Below are positions 23,032 through 34,860 of a DNA stretch of 64,000 nucleotides, piece after piece. Under the pieces are notes generated by a model. That model was not told the origin of the DNA. It ran no database searches and saw only the letters and a list, made by a program, of their open reading frames with translations. The DNA comes from Portulaca oleracea (lineage: Eukaryota > Streptophyta > Magnoliopsida > Caryophyllales > Portulacaceae), in contig CM055868.1 in NCBI GenBank assembly GCA_029582165.1, positions 17,290,391-17,354,390 of the forward strand. Direction: 5' to 3'. A program made the position numbers and the translations under genes. How positions within the stretch are numbered: position 1 is the first letter of the stretch; every line of letters starts with the position of its first letter.

Positions 23032-23735
23032 TGAAATTTGACAATTTTGGAGAAAATTTAAGAGAGTTTGAGAGAGAGGAGTGAGGGATATAGGGGCAAA
23101 AATGTCTTTTGGGTAGGCGATAATAATAAAAAAGGAGGCAGCGTTAAGCAATGCCCAAAAAATAAAGGGAGGTAGCAGGTGGGGCTCCAACATGACCCCC
23201 GACTGTGTTTGGTTGAACATAGAGTCATAGAGTAGCACGCACGACGAGACAGCAGAAATTTGCGCTGCAATTTTCATACGCATTAAGCCTGACTGGTACT
23301 CATCATACTCATAGGTGGATCATCTGCACCAGGCCACCAGCCATTATCAACAACCAACAACAAACTGGACGACTCAAACGCCAAACGCGCCCCATAAGAC
23401 TATTCCAACCCCAATAAAGTCCCACTCCCATTTTCTTCCCTTCCGAGGTTTTGCTTTGCTTTGCCTTTCCCCCACTTTCTCTTTCTCTTTCTCTTTCTCT
23501 CCTCCCCGTTTTCTCGGTCTTTACCTTTCTAGCCTCTACGCATCCAAAAATCTAGACTTTCCTTTTTCTTATTGTGTTGGGTATAAGTAACATTCATTTT
23601 TCATTCAACACTCCCTTCTTTCCATTTCTTTAATGCTTTTTGTTACACCTTCTCTCCCTATTTAATCTTCTCCTCCGTTTCTTCTCTACTGACGTTTTCC
23701 ATCTTCTTCCCCCCTGAATGCTACCTACGCTTCAG
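23032..23735 (+). promoter_or_regulatory. Shared upstream region and 5' leader of the first epimerase gene
   Basis: This block separates the minus-strand transposase start (23031) from the epimerase leader donor (23736). The part from about 23440 is C/T-rich (CTTTCTCTTTCTC), typical of plant 5' UTRs. TATTTAA at about 23659 is a possible TATA-like site. The transcription start cannot be fixed. The leader exon ends GCTTCAG|GTAC at 23735. Confidence 0.5.
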
Positions 23736-24167
23736 GTACTTTATCGCTCCCCTCCCTCTTGTTATTAGTTTTTTTTCCGAGTGCCCTTCAATTAATAACG
23801 TGTATATCACTCATGGGTTTGGGGCGAATTTTTCTGGGGAGGAGTAGTTAAGGTGGAATTTCTAGTTTTAATGGAGATCATGTGCGATTTTTGATTATCA
23901 TGTAGTTCTGTTCGGTGGGTACCCTTCTTAATTGATCGTCGTAGTTTGACTTTGATTCAGTTGCAGAACGTATAAAACAATGCCAGCAAAAAGTTATGCC
24001 CTTCAATTGTTTCATTTGCGTTATTTGATTTTGATTCCATTGGAAAACATCTGTATCAACATGTGCGAAAGTTTTTGCCGTTCAATAATTATCTGTCGCA
24101 TGGAATTAGTTTTTAATTCTGTGGGATTTTTTTTTAATCATTGCATAATCATGGCGTTTGCCTGTAG
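23736..24167 (+). other. Leader intron of the first epimerase gene
   Basis: Donor TTCAG|GTACTT and acceptor TGTAG|ATTACTT. The following short leader exon (CTTGATTGATTTTG) is conserved in the second paralog (49799-49840), which also has an intron at the same place. Leader introns of this kind often enhance expression in plants. Confidence 0.65.
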
Positions 24168-24201
24168 ATTACTTGGGCTTGATTGATTTTGAAGTCTCCA
24201 A

Positions 24202-27200
24202 ATGCTTAATTTTGGCAGAACGAGGAGTCAGTCAAGAACTAGTAGAACTCTGCCAATGGCAGGTGAGTTTTCTTTTGCAATATTCTGGTTAATTTATCCC
24301 TCTAATTTCTATAGTTTTACCATTTTATCATCTGGGTTTAGTATTTTGCTCTCGTAAATGATTGCTCCTTGTGGGGGGCATGTGTTTTGTGTGGTCAACA
24401 TCGTTGAGAAGCAGTAAAGTAATTAATATGCATAGGTTTTCCCATGACTGAGGTTTTCTGGATTTCTATGTTATCAGATTTCAGAAAAAAAAAAAAAGGA
24501 GAAGAAATTTGAATTCTTTCAGTTGGGTACTGGATTGTATCCACTGGGATTAACATAAACACAACTGAGTAGTGGCCTATACTGGTTTTTGGTTAGAATG
24601 GTAGGTTCTGGCTGTGGTATGGTTTGCTATCAATGTCAAAGAGTAGAAGTGTAGGACAAAAGTGATGGAATTATTATTTTTTTCAATTTAAAAAATACTC
24701 TTTTTTGGGAAGAAGTTGTTGTACTTGCATATTTGTAGGCCTAAACAATTTAGCATTGTCCATCTATGTGTGTTGAAATCTTGGTAAGATATTTTATATA
24801 CTGCTGGTTGGTTTGAATAACTATGGAAAATGTATCATTAACTTTACATGCTTTCAAAAAGTGTGAATGGATGGGGAGGCGTGGTTCTTTGTATGAGCAT
24901 AAATACGACATTTCATGATTTTTGATTTCTTTTTATTCATGCATGTGAAAAGAAGGCATGGATTATACTGATCCGAAGCGGAAGGGCAATGTTATAGGAA
25001 AAGTTCTCGTTGCTGCTGGTTTAATTACATTTTGCCTTCTTATGCTAAAAAAGACTCCAAGTTTCAACACTTCGACCCATGTGAGTTCAATCCTCTCCTT
25101 GTGTATTTATGTATGATATGTTTCCGGTTTGATTTTGTGAGATTGATTGTTCTTTTACGTATTCATGAAGTTTCTAATGTACTGAAGCTAGCTGGATTGA
25201 AATTTTATTGGTTGTTTAACATGTCTTTTCCCTATATAGATGGCTGAAATGGTTCTCAATATATTTTCCTATACTGTTTTTCAGTGTTGAAGATTGTCCA
25301 TCTTATAGTTAATGTTGATGTTTTCACTTTTGAATATGATACATATGACTGTGAGTTTATTTTGTTAATAGTCCAGGGGTTGTTGTTTGCTTGTACAGAA
25401 CTTTTGGAATTAACATGCATGAATTAGTTCATTTTTTTATACCTTTTATTGATTTCACAAACAGATAGGCATAGGCTTGATGGAACTTTGTTTTCTTCTG
25501 TCGGTCATCATTTATTATTATCTATATATTTAGTTATTTATTACCAAGGCTTTTGATTCTGGTGTGTTTATCTGATCTGTTTAGTCATCCTGCTATTATG
25601 CTCTGTCATTAGCAGCATGCCCTTCTGTGATAGATCGGTGCAGAAACTGGATATGTGAGAGTTCATGTATCAGTCTTTGTCTGTTGGCATGTAGCAGATG
25701 ATTTCATAGTTGCCTTGTTGTTAAATGGCCCTTGTTCAATCCATTATCCCCAGCTGGATGACCATGTCTTTGTTGCTGAATAATTTGCCCATTTTTCAAA
25801 GTGGATTCTGCTTTTCATCTATTCCATCGTCTCCTCTGTTGCAACACCGCTTTAGAAAGAATGGATGTGTTTGGAAGCTTTCTGTAGCCTTTTGAATGCT
25901 TCTGGTTCCTTTTTTCTTTCAGCAACTCCTTTTTGTTGTTCATTTGTCCTTATCGCTTTTGTTTCCTCCTTTATTCAGTTTTCCCGCCATGAACCTGGTG
26001 TAACTCATGTTTTGGTAACTGGAGGTGCTGGCTATATTGGTTCACATGCAGCGCTAAGACTTTTGAAGGACTCATACCGCGTGACAATTGTGGTATCCTC
26101 TGATTCCTTCTTTTCTAGTTACCTACTGCTCACTTATTTCTTGGATTATGAAGAGTATATCTTTGCTATTCTGACAGGATAATCTTTCTCGTGGAAATCT
26201 GGCTGCGGTTAAGATTTTGCAAGAGCTCTTCCCAGAGCCTGGAAGGCTTCAGTTTATATATGCTGATCTAGGAGATGCTGCTGCTGTATCCTTATTAAAG
26301 CTATTCAATATTTAAATGATTTTCTGTGTGACTATCCATTTATCTGTCCTTAGCATTGCATCCGAACACCCTAAATGCCTTCAATTAAAGTAAGAAAATC
26401 AGATTGATTGGATTGGTCGATGCTGTGTATCTGGGCAAATGGCTGCATAAAAGTTATTTTCCCCTACAGATGTTGGCATTATTTAGAAGTTTTGGCAGTC
26501 CCTTTCCTTGTGGCTAGACTAGAAGTGACTTGGCCTTTAGGTCATAACTGCAACAAGACCTTGTGTGTGAGCCTTTTACCTTCTCGATTTCTAACAATTT
26601 TCCAAGTAAAAGACATGCATTTGTTCAAGTTTCCTTAATGTAAATATCAGGTGAACAAAATATTTTCAGAAAATGCATTTGATGCTGTCATGCATTTTGC
26701 TGCAGTGGCATATGTTGGTGAAAGCACTATGGATCCTCTTAGGTATCATTTATTTTTTCTAAAGTTATCTTTATTGTTTGTTTGATTTGTTTGACAAATA
26801 CAAAGTAATGCATAGTTTCATTCCATACTGAACTAATTGGGGGGGCCGCGACCGTTTGTGAACGAATGCAGGTTTTATGGACTACAGTAGTTCTGTGAGC
26901 CAATGAAAAAATTGCCCTTTATTGTAGTTTCATTGTTAGGAAATTGAGAAAGGTCCAGCTAATCTTTGGCTTAATGAGAATATATTTTAAGTTGTTATTA
27001 GTCCCAGACATTGGAAGAGTGAAATAATGTTTATGGACTTATGATCAACCCGTTTAACCTCTAATTGATATCATGTGGAGAGGATGTTTATTCTGGAAAA
27101 ATTGTATTCAGGGATTCTTTTAATCCATTCGGTTCTTTGCTGTTGACTGCTGGAAACACTGTCACTTCATTACAATGTACAACTAAAGTACAAAAACTAT

Positions 27201-30200
27201 CAAACTTTTGAGATAGAGCCCTTGAATTTGCTAACTTGGTTGGTGTAATGAGTAAGACTAAGAGAAAGATAATAGGAAAACAGCGGCAATGGTCTGGCTG
27301 GGGATTCCAGCATTGGGGGGTCTAGTAAGTCCAGGTGGAATGAACATTACCTCAAACAAACTACTTATAAATGGATACTGATGGATGCATAATATTGTGT
27401 GGAGAGCGAAACTAAGTCCTCATGTTTACTTGATAAAATAATAGTACTTTCCTTGCCTGTTAAGCCGTGTTACATATTTTCAATTGGGAATTGTGTTAGC
27501 AATATAGGTTGTAATAGTGATCGGAAAGTACAGACATCAAGCTGAGTTATAATGTGGTTGTTGGGGCAATATAGGTTGTAATATTGATTGAAAAGTACAG
27601 ACATCAAGCTGAGTTATATTGTGGTTGTTGGGGGTCATGTAGCATATGATGAAGTCCTGTTTTTGCTTTTCTATTTTACTGGGACAAAAATGAAGCCTGA
27701 TGTGTAATGTGCTTTCTATATTATGGATGGGAGTAGGATGAGATAGGTGAATAACCCCATCCAATATGTTTTTATCCTGGCCATATCTGTGAGGAGTCAG
27801 TTTTTTTATTGACTTTTGCCCCCTCCTATTCTTAGTTTTTTTATTGAATTTTCTCTTGGTAGATTTCCATAAAGTAATATTGTTAAGATGGACATGGAAT
27901 GAGCAAAAAGCTGAAGCATGCTGCAAGTCCTTTTGTGTCATTGATAACACATAGAAATTGTTTCCGATTCAGGGAAACTGGGTTCTCTGTATGCTTATCT
28001 ATTTTCTTGCTGCGTGTGTTGTCTGTTAGAAGCAGATATCTATTACTGTTTGCTCATTTTGCTTGTTCTTCCTCCCTTGGGGGAGGGTTATCTTTGGGCA
28101 GATATTATCATAATATTACATCAAACACACTGTTAGTGTTGAAAGCCATGGTATCACATGGAGTACCCACATTGATATACTCAAGTACATGTGCTACATA
28201 TGGTGAGCCTGAGAAGATGCCCATAACAGAAGACACCCCTCAGGTAACACGTTTTCAAAACAACATACATTGTTCCTTTGTTTGTAAAAACTCATCAATC
28301 TAAGGAGTAAGGTGTGATGGTGTGTCGTCAGTGCACATATGGCAACTCTGTTGCATGCTAATTTTTGTTGATACAGATGCCCATAAATCCTTATGGAAAA
28401 GCTAAGAAAATGTCAGAAGATATCATTTTGGATCTCTCTAAGCAAAAGCAAGATTTAGCTGTCATGATCCTAAGGTCGGTTCTCAATCACGTCAAATATC
28501 TCAGTATTTTATAATCTTACACTCAGCATCAGTGAGAAGCTTATGTTCACAAGATGTTTTTTGGCTTGTTTTTGTATTTTCGGCTGCAAAAATGCATATG
28601 TATGTTTGTAGAAGCATGTCTGCATATGTCATCTGTACTTACCTGGTGCACATTTACATTCCGATTGACCTAGAGGTGTTGTTGACCTAAGAGCAGTTCT
28701 GCTGCTGTCCTGCACTTTTCTGGTAAATGCCATAGGAAACAAGGTGTAAGTTATCAACTTTGGTTTTTAGGCTGCCTTGTCTCATTGTTAAAAGTTTCCC
28801 GTTTCTTTTAGATACACTTCCCTTATTTAACCATTGAGTTGTACAGACAAAAACGTTACTCTACTGATTATATAACACTCCCTCCACCCCCACCCAAAAA
28901 ATATATTAAGTTCAGGTTTGACACTAAGCACTTGCATTCCCAACCTATTATGGCAATGCCATTGCTATTTGGGGCACCTCATACGGTGACAATCTGCACT
29001 TTGGGAACTAGCAATCCAAAGCTTGTGCAATAGGATAGGAGTAGAGGTGTTTTTAACCATGTTTAATACCTTGGAGCTCAGGTTAGGAAATAATGGCTTT
29101 TAGAGTGAGGATGTTCTAACCTTTTAGATACGTAAATACTATACCATTGCCGACCATGGGATATTATTTTGTGACAAAGTGCGTTAAGTTGACAAAATTA
29201 CAAATCCAAGCTTATGGTTATATTTGTTGATGTCTGAGATTAATTTTGCTTTTATATGAGCCTTTGCTTCTGGCATCCATTTTGGAAGCCTCTTTGTTGA
29301 CGATCCTACCTACCAGATGCTAAGATTTCTGTGTCTAGCAAACAAAAAGAGATAGAGAAATGAAAACTGTAGATATATGGACAATCATATGTTCTTCTAG
29401 ATCTCTACAAAGTACAAACTGCTCTGCAATTGCAGCGTATAAAGTGTATGACAATGTGGAAGTATTTAGGAATGCATTAATTGCTTTGTGTTTTGGCCTT
29501 AATCTTGAGTTTTTTGCGCGTATGCAAACTTCAGTGTGGTGTTATGTTCTCCGATTAACCGACCACATGCCTGAGCGATGTTTTCTTGTGTTCAGATACT
29601 TCAATGTGATTGGTTCTGATCCTGAGGGTAGGCTGGGAGAGGCTCCTAGACCAGAGTTGCGAGAACAAGGTCGAATTTCAGGGGCCTGTTTTGATGCAGC
29701 CCGTGGAATTATTCCTGGGCTGAAGGTATGCTGATGTTCACCCCACTTCTCCCTGCCCCACTTGCTTCTTTTTGCTAGTTTGTGTGTTCAATCGGTACAA
29801 GTTGCTCAAGTGTCATTTTCTGGAAGTCATGGATGAACAGTCACCTTTTTGACAGCGCTTTGTGAGAATTTCTGTAGTGATGAGAGTATAAATGTGGGTT
29901 TGATCAAGGTCAAGAGGGCAAAGAAAAATGCGCCTGTTATGCACATTCTAACATAAAATTGTGATGTTGACACTGCAGGTGAGAGGAACAGATTACAAGA
30001 CAGCAGATGGAACCTGTATACGAGATTACATTGATGTTACGGATCTGGTGGATGCTCATGTTAAAGCCCTTGAAAAGGCAAAGCCTGGCAAAGTTGGAAT
30101 CTACAATGTTGGCACAGGAAAAGGTACTTTTACCGAGTACTGAGATAGATACATAGATTGATCCACTTGTAGCTACCTATGTTTGTCTAGTCTTATGATG

Positions 30201-30466
30201 ATGTTGATTTTCATGTATCATCAGGTAGATCTGTCAAAGAGTTTGTGGCAGCATGTAAGAAGGCAACAGGGGTGGACATCAAAGTTGAGTATCTCCCTCG
30301 CCGTCCTGGTGATTATGCAGAAGTGTACAGTGATCCTTCAAAGATAAAGGACGAGCTCAACTGGACAGCAAGGTACACTGACCTTGAAGAGAGCTTACAG
30401 ATAGCATGGAGATGGCAGAAAACACACAGAAATGGCTATGGATCCGTACCCGCTGCAGACATGTGA
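24202..30466 (+). CDS. MUR4: UDP-arabinose 4-epimerase (UDP-xylose 4-epimerase), copy 1
   Basis: Converts UDP-xylose to UDP-L-arabinopyranose in the Golgi, feeding arabinose into cell-wall polymers and glycoproteins. Coding exons: 24202-24262, 24956-25080, 25979-26092, 26178-26285, 26651-26742, 28102-28243, 28377-28474, 29596-29725, 29979-30123, 30225-30466. All phases join and give 418 residues, the usual MUR4 length. The N-terminus has [12 protein letters not shown], then a membrane anchor at about residues 33-51 (type II Golgi topology). The Rossmann motif GGAGYIGS is at 77-84. [10 protein letters not shown] (194-203) supplies the catalytic Ser/Thr, and Y220-GKA-K224 is the YxxxK pair. [18 protein letters not shown] lies near 293-310. 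The start is the first ATG after the leader acceptor. Exon 2 may begin at 24953 instead, adding one residue. Intron 4 is U12-type. No damage is seen. Confidence 0.97.
26286..26650 (+). other. U12-type intron 4 of epimerase copy 1
   Basis: The donor GTATCCTT fully matches the U12 5' splice site. TTCCTTAAT (26631-26639) fits the U12 branch consensus TTCCTTRAY, with the branch A about 12 nt before the AG at 26649-26650. Ends are GT-AG. The intron falls between codons, after residue 136. Confidence 0.9.
27500..27633 (+). repeat. 67-bp tandem duplication in intron 5 of copy 1
   Basis: CAATATAGGTTGTAATA...GTGGTTGTTGGGG occurs at 27500-27566 and again from 27567, with few mismatches. It is intronic with no coding consequence. 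Confidence 0.9.
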
Positions 30467-31740
30467 AATGGGCCCTCTTAGAAGACAATAATCCAATGGC
30501 TCAATTGGATTCGGCGCCCCTTTCTTTATCCAGGTCTCACATAGACACAGGTCACCCATATTCAGTCTTATCAGTTAGGAGAATAGAATGTCAAATTTGG
30601 AGAGGTTTATAGGTACATTACATTCTTACTATTAATATTCATATTTGTTGGGTAGGATATAGTTGCCTAGGAAGTACTGATGGGTGATTTTGATATATCT
30701 CTGCCCCCATTGTATAATGCAATAATCTCACTTCCTACATAATCAGCTTCAACAGGGTCTTTTCTCTTATTCTCAGTACAAACTATGAGCAATATTGTAG
30801 TTGAATGTTTATACAATTGTGTGTCGTATACATATTAGTATCCACAAAGATGAGCAATTAAGGGTTCTATGACTATTGACAACAAAAATACCCCTAAAAG
30901 GCCCCTATTACAGATGCTTTTAGTGTCCTATTTACTCCTATAGTTTTTGGCTATAGTAGCTATGGTAAGTCCGAGGACCCACTTGTTCTAACTCGAGCTA
31001 TCTAGAGATATGTTCTAGCCACCTTGCCGCTTGCATCTTAACTTGACCGATGATGTGCGAAATATGGTTTTCTCCACATTAGACAATAAATATTATATGC
31101 ATATGAAGCATGTGTTTCGGGTATGTATGAGTAAATAATTATACTATTGAGAGTGAACAATGAGTATATATGAGTGAACAATTATGATATTGAGACTTGA
31201 GAGTGAATAATGATCATATTTAAAGCACGTGCTCCATAAATATGTAATGAATTACAACACCACATGACATAAGATATGTGGTTTGAAAGAGATGAACTTA
31301 TTTACTCGACAAAAAAGTAATACCCTTAGAAAATGGAAAAATGACAATACCTGCATAAAATGGACATTACTAAAAATGGGCCAATTGCGGTTTATCTTTA
31401 GTCAATAAAAGGATGAGGTAACAATTTGTAGGACTAGTTTAGGGCAAGGGACCATTGAGATAATCATGAGAAGAGGAAGCGTGGAAAATTCACTGAACTG
31501 AGCTATATAACTGCTATAAATAGAATAAAAGTTTCCTAATTGTATTTGGCAGAGCGAAAAATATGTTCTTAAAAAAAACATTTTACCTTTAAATTTCGGT
31601 GTGTGGTAAAAAAGAAGATGTTTTCTAGAAAAATGTTTTCCTGTCAAGAAAAGATGGTATCACGTTTTTAACAGAAGGGTTACATGCCAGCAAATTAGAA
31701 GAGCATACATAAGCTAAGAACGAAATATATTATAGTGCAT
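30467..31740 (+). other. 3' UTR of copy 1 and intergenic DNA
   Basis: 3' UTR probably to about 30770 (AT-rich, TGTATAATGCAATAATC near 30710). Beyond that there is no gene. A stretch around 31080-31260 (AGCACGTGCTCC, repeated TGAACAATTAT) has a weak inverted counterpart at 48560-48690, suggesting a dispersed repeat. Confidence 0.5.
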
Positions 31741-31870
31741 GGACCTGTCAATTCAGGTGAGTATGTTGGTTTTGGTTCGTGTGTATATTAGGTTTGGGTA
31801 AATACACCGAATTCGGATAAATACGGGTTGAGAGTATTTCAGTTTTGGTCAATTTTATCGGTCATGACCG
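31741..31870 (+). mobile_element. Truncated end of the hAT-like MITE family
   Basis: Starts GGACCTGTCAATTCAGG and carries the GGGTAAATAC, ATTTC and GGTCATGACCGCCTTTTT blocks found in the full copy that starts at 31981. The rest of the element is missing. Confidence 0.5.
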
Positions 31871-31980
31871 CCTTTTTCTTGTCACTAATAACTAATAAAA
31901 TTGATTATAATTAGCCGAAGGCGACTACGTAATGTACTATTTCATTCCAAGTTCCAACACCACGATATATCAACGAGACC

Positions 31981-34288
31981 TAGACCTGTCAATTTGGTCG
32001 GGCGGGAAGGTTTCGAGTTGGGTTTATATCGGGTTCGGGTAAATACAAACAGTGTATTTCGGTTTCGGGTCACCCCAACTGGTTATGATTGCGACCTTTT
32101 TCCATTTTTCTTTTAAAAAAATGGTCTTTAAATACTACTTTTTGTACAATATACATGATAAGATATGATTATCTTCGAGTAACGATAGATAATTGTAATT
32201 ATTTTAACTTAAATTAGAGAAATAACAAATAAATGAGTTACGCTCATAGTTTAATAATTAAAAATTCCAATGAAAAGTCACAAATTCTAATAAAGTTGAA
32301 CTTAAAAAATTATTTTTTCGAGTCAAATTGGCGGGTTAGGTTTGACCCTTTTAATTTCCATGTTCGGTATATTTCGAGTTTAGTTGAGAAAATCGTGTTC
32401 AAAACCAAGAAATGCCGAGCGGGTTATCCGACTGACAGAGCCACAAGCGCACGGTGTATGTAGTAGCACGTCAAGGTCAATCCCATAGGGACTCAATTAG
32501 CAGCTCAATAAACTAGACTCTATCACGATTGCTAAGCTAATCAGGATTTGGGTTTTGGTAATGGTTTAACAATTAAATAAAACTAATAAAGATGGAAAAT
32601 TCAATCAAAGAATCCATCAAGAGAGAAAGACTTCTAGGGAGATGTTAACCTAACAACGAGTTCGATTACTAAAACCTAGCCTGCACAATCATACATTCAA
32701 GAATGAATCAAGAATCGATAACCTCTGAATCCTATCGCCCTTTCGATGCTAAATAGAATTATTCTAAACAATCTAATCAACAACTTTCGTCCGCCTTTTA
32801 GGTTAATCAGAATTGAAGGCCTTAAAAAGTCAGGTTATCTAATGATTCCCTAGTTTACTACTCCTTTTTCAACTTTCGTAAGCCTAAGTAGACAGGTTGG
32901 TAGTCAGATTACCCTAATTCACTGTTCAGTACTTCTTAAGTTAATCTCAAACTCATGAATATTTGAGCGCTCAGAGAACACACATGAACATGAAAAACAC
33001 AACCTTCTATTGATTCATAACAAGAATTCATGCACAAACTAATAATATTAAATCAAACTACATTGTTTCGGGTCACAAAACCCTATAATTCAAAGAAACT
33101 ACTCACTCATATTCAAGAAAAGCACGACACAAGTTCCAAACATCATGATTAATGCTCAAAACAAAGAAAGAAATCGAAAAGAGAAATAAATACAAGGAAT
33201 TACAACCGTCGAGCCTTTCGATCCCGGGGCGGAGTCTTCCTCGCGAGCGATGATAATTTCTTCCTGAATCTCGATCTTCGCTTTTCTTTGAATCGATCTC
33301 AATCTTGAATCTTGATGGAGTAATTGAGGAGTAGATGGGAGGTTTATAGATTTTTCTCTCTTGATGGGTGAATGGTCCAATGGGTGAATGTCTCCCTTTC
33401 TGAACGAATAATCGGCATGAAAAATAAAAACCGTCCCCTCCCCTTTCTTGCGCATCACGGACGAGACTTAGCCCAGCTGCCACGGACCGTAGGTACTTCC
33501 ACGGGCTGGCCGTGGTTCCTACTGCCTTCTTTCCCCTTTTTTTGCTCTTCGTTGCGCTGGGCGAGTGAATGGAGATCTGGGCCAATGAAGTCAATAGCTC
33601 TTCCATCTTCTTTCATTGGACCGCATGAAGTACGACCCAAATACAATTAATTTCTCCACTTTGGGCCGAGTGAGTGCTGTGTGAATCAATTAACTCCACC
33701 TTTCTCTTGCTTTGATTGGGCCGAATGGGGGATGATAAAATGGGATGAATGGGTGAATTAAATTGCTTCTCTACTCTTCTTGGCAATTGGGCCGATTAAG
33801 GCTTGAAAGTGAATTGCCTTCACTTCCCTCCTTTTCTTTGATTGGCTGGGCAATTGAAGTGGATTAATTCATCCACTTATCTCTTCTTTCATTGGTTGGG
33901 CCAATAAATGTTGAACGAAATGAATTGCTGGCCCAAATAAGCTGCTGATGCTGCGCCACGGACCGAAAGGCAGCCCACGGACAGCCCGTGGCAGCCACTG
34001 CCCGGTCATTCCGTGCTCTTTTCCGTCCCAAATTTGTACCACGGTTTAGGTTTATCATGTAGAGGCCCATGGTGTCTTCACTCTTACCAGAAGTTGAGAG
34101 AAAATTGGTGTTTTGGCTTCAAAACCTACAAATTCACATAAAAAACAACAACACCAAGTGTAGTAGGGAAATTGAAATAAAAATCAAGGTTCACGCATAA
34201 AACTCTCCCTAATTCACTATTGAAAACCCCTAAAAATATAGTCATGAAACGCAGTTATCACCGACAGGGTCAGAAATTGCTAGGTCTA
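31981..34288 (+). mobile_element. hAT-type MITE (about 474 bp) split by a solo LTR
   Basis: Termini TAGACCTGTCAATTT (31981) and, inverted, TAGACCTAGCAATTT (ending 34288), flanked by ACGAGACC (31973-31980) and ACGAGACT (34289-34296), an 8-bp duplication with one difference, as for hAT elements. The sequence from 32432 to 34265 is a later insertion. The rest is non-coding and AT-rich with CGGGT-type ends. Confidence 0.8.
32432..34260. mobile_element. Solo LTR, 1829 bp
   Basis: Begins TGACAGAGCC, ends AGTTATCA, and is flanked on both sides by CCGAC (32427-32431, 34261-34265). Single LTR with TG...CA ends, no internal region: the product of LTR-LTR recombination. It contains CCACGGACCG and CCACGGGCTGGCCGTGG motifs. 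Its right end, about 120 bp, is closely repeated at 46440-46560. The open frames near 33100-33610 are not recognisable proteins. Confidence 0.85.
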
Positions 34289-34559
34289 ACGAGACTATAT
34301 ATTGGTAATGTCGGTGAGCTCGCAAGATATATCAGCGTTTTTTTAGAACTTGAATAGTTTCACTGAACATCCTCCAACTATCCCACCAATGCCTTATCCA
34401 CCATATCTCCTTGAAATCTCATTTTCATGTGTACCCATAATTATCCTAATACCGCTTAAAGTTATTGAACATAAGTTGATTATTGTTAAAAATATTTTAC
34501 CGCGTTACCACTCTCTATCTCACTATTATAAAGAAGAATAAAGGCAAACGAGTTTGTAT

Positions 34560-34860
34560 ATCTCTAATATGATATATTTTGGTGGATAAAAACTATAATT
34601 ATGAGCGAAAAGGTACAAAAATGCAAAGTTGTTATGGTAACAAAATTATTAAATGTATAGAATTGATAGTTTTTACTGATTTGGGAAGCGAGTTCAGCCA
34701 ATTTCGCGCTCGGGTCGGGTTGGACCCCACTAAATTTTTGGTTTTTCAGGTTCGGTAAATTTTGGTTTTTGGTCGAGAAATCGTGTTCAAAATCCAAAAA
34801 ATTCAGGCGGTTCCGGGTCAAGTGAGTTTCTACCAGGTCTAATAGTTCATATAGGCAAAC
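34560..34860 (+). mobile_element. Right-end fragment of the hAT-like MITE family
   Basis: CGGGTCGGGTTGGACC, the GAGAAATCGTGTTCAAAA block and terminal CAGGTCTAAT resemble the 3' half of the element ending at 34288. The left end is missing. Confidence 0.5.

Noticed and set aside
26093..26177. Intron 3 of epimerase copy 1 as a second U12 intron (donor GTATCCTC)
   Set aside because: No U12 branch motif lies near the acceptor, and the same intron in copy 2 starts GTATAACG with a normal pyrimidine tract, so it is U2-type with a chance resemblance.
33103..33606. 167-codon minus-strand open frame
   Set aside because: It lies wholly inside a solo LTR and resembles no protein family.
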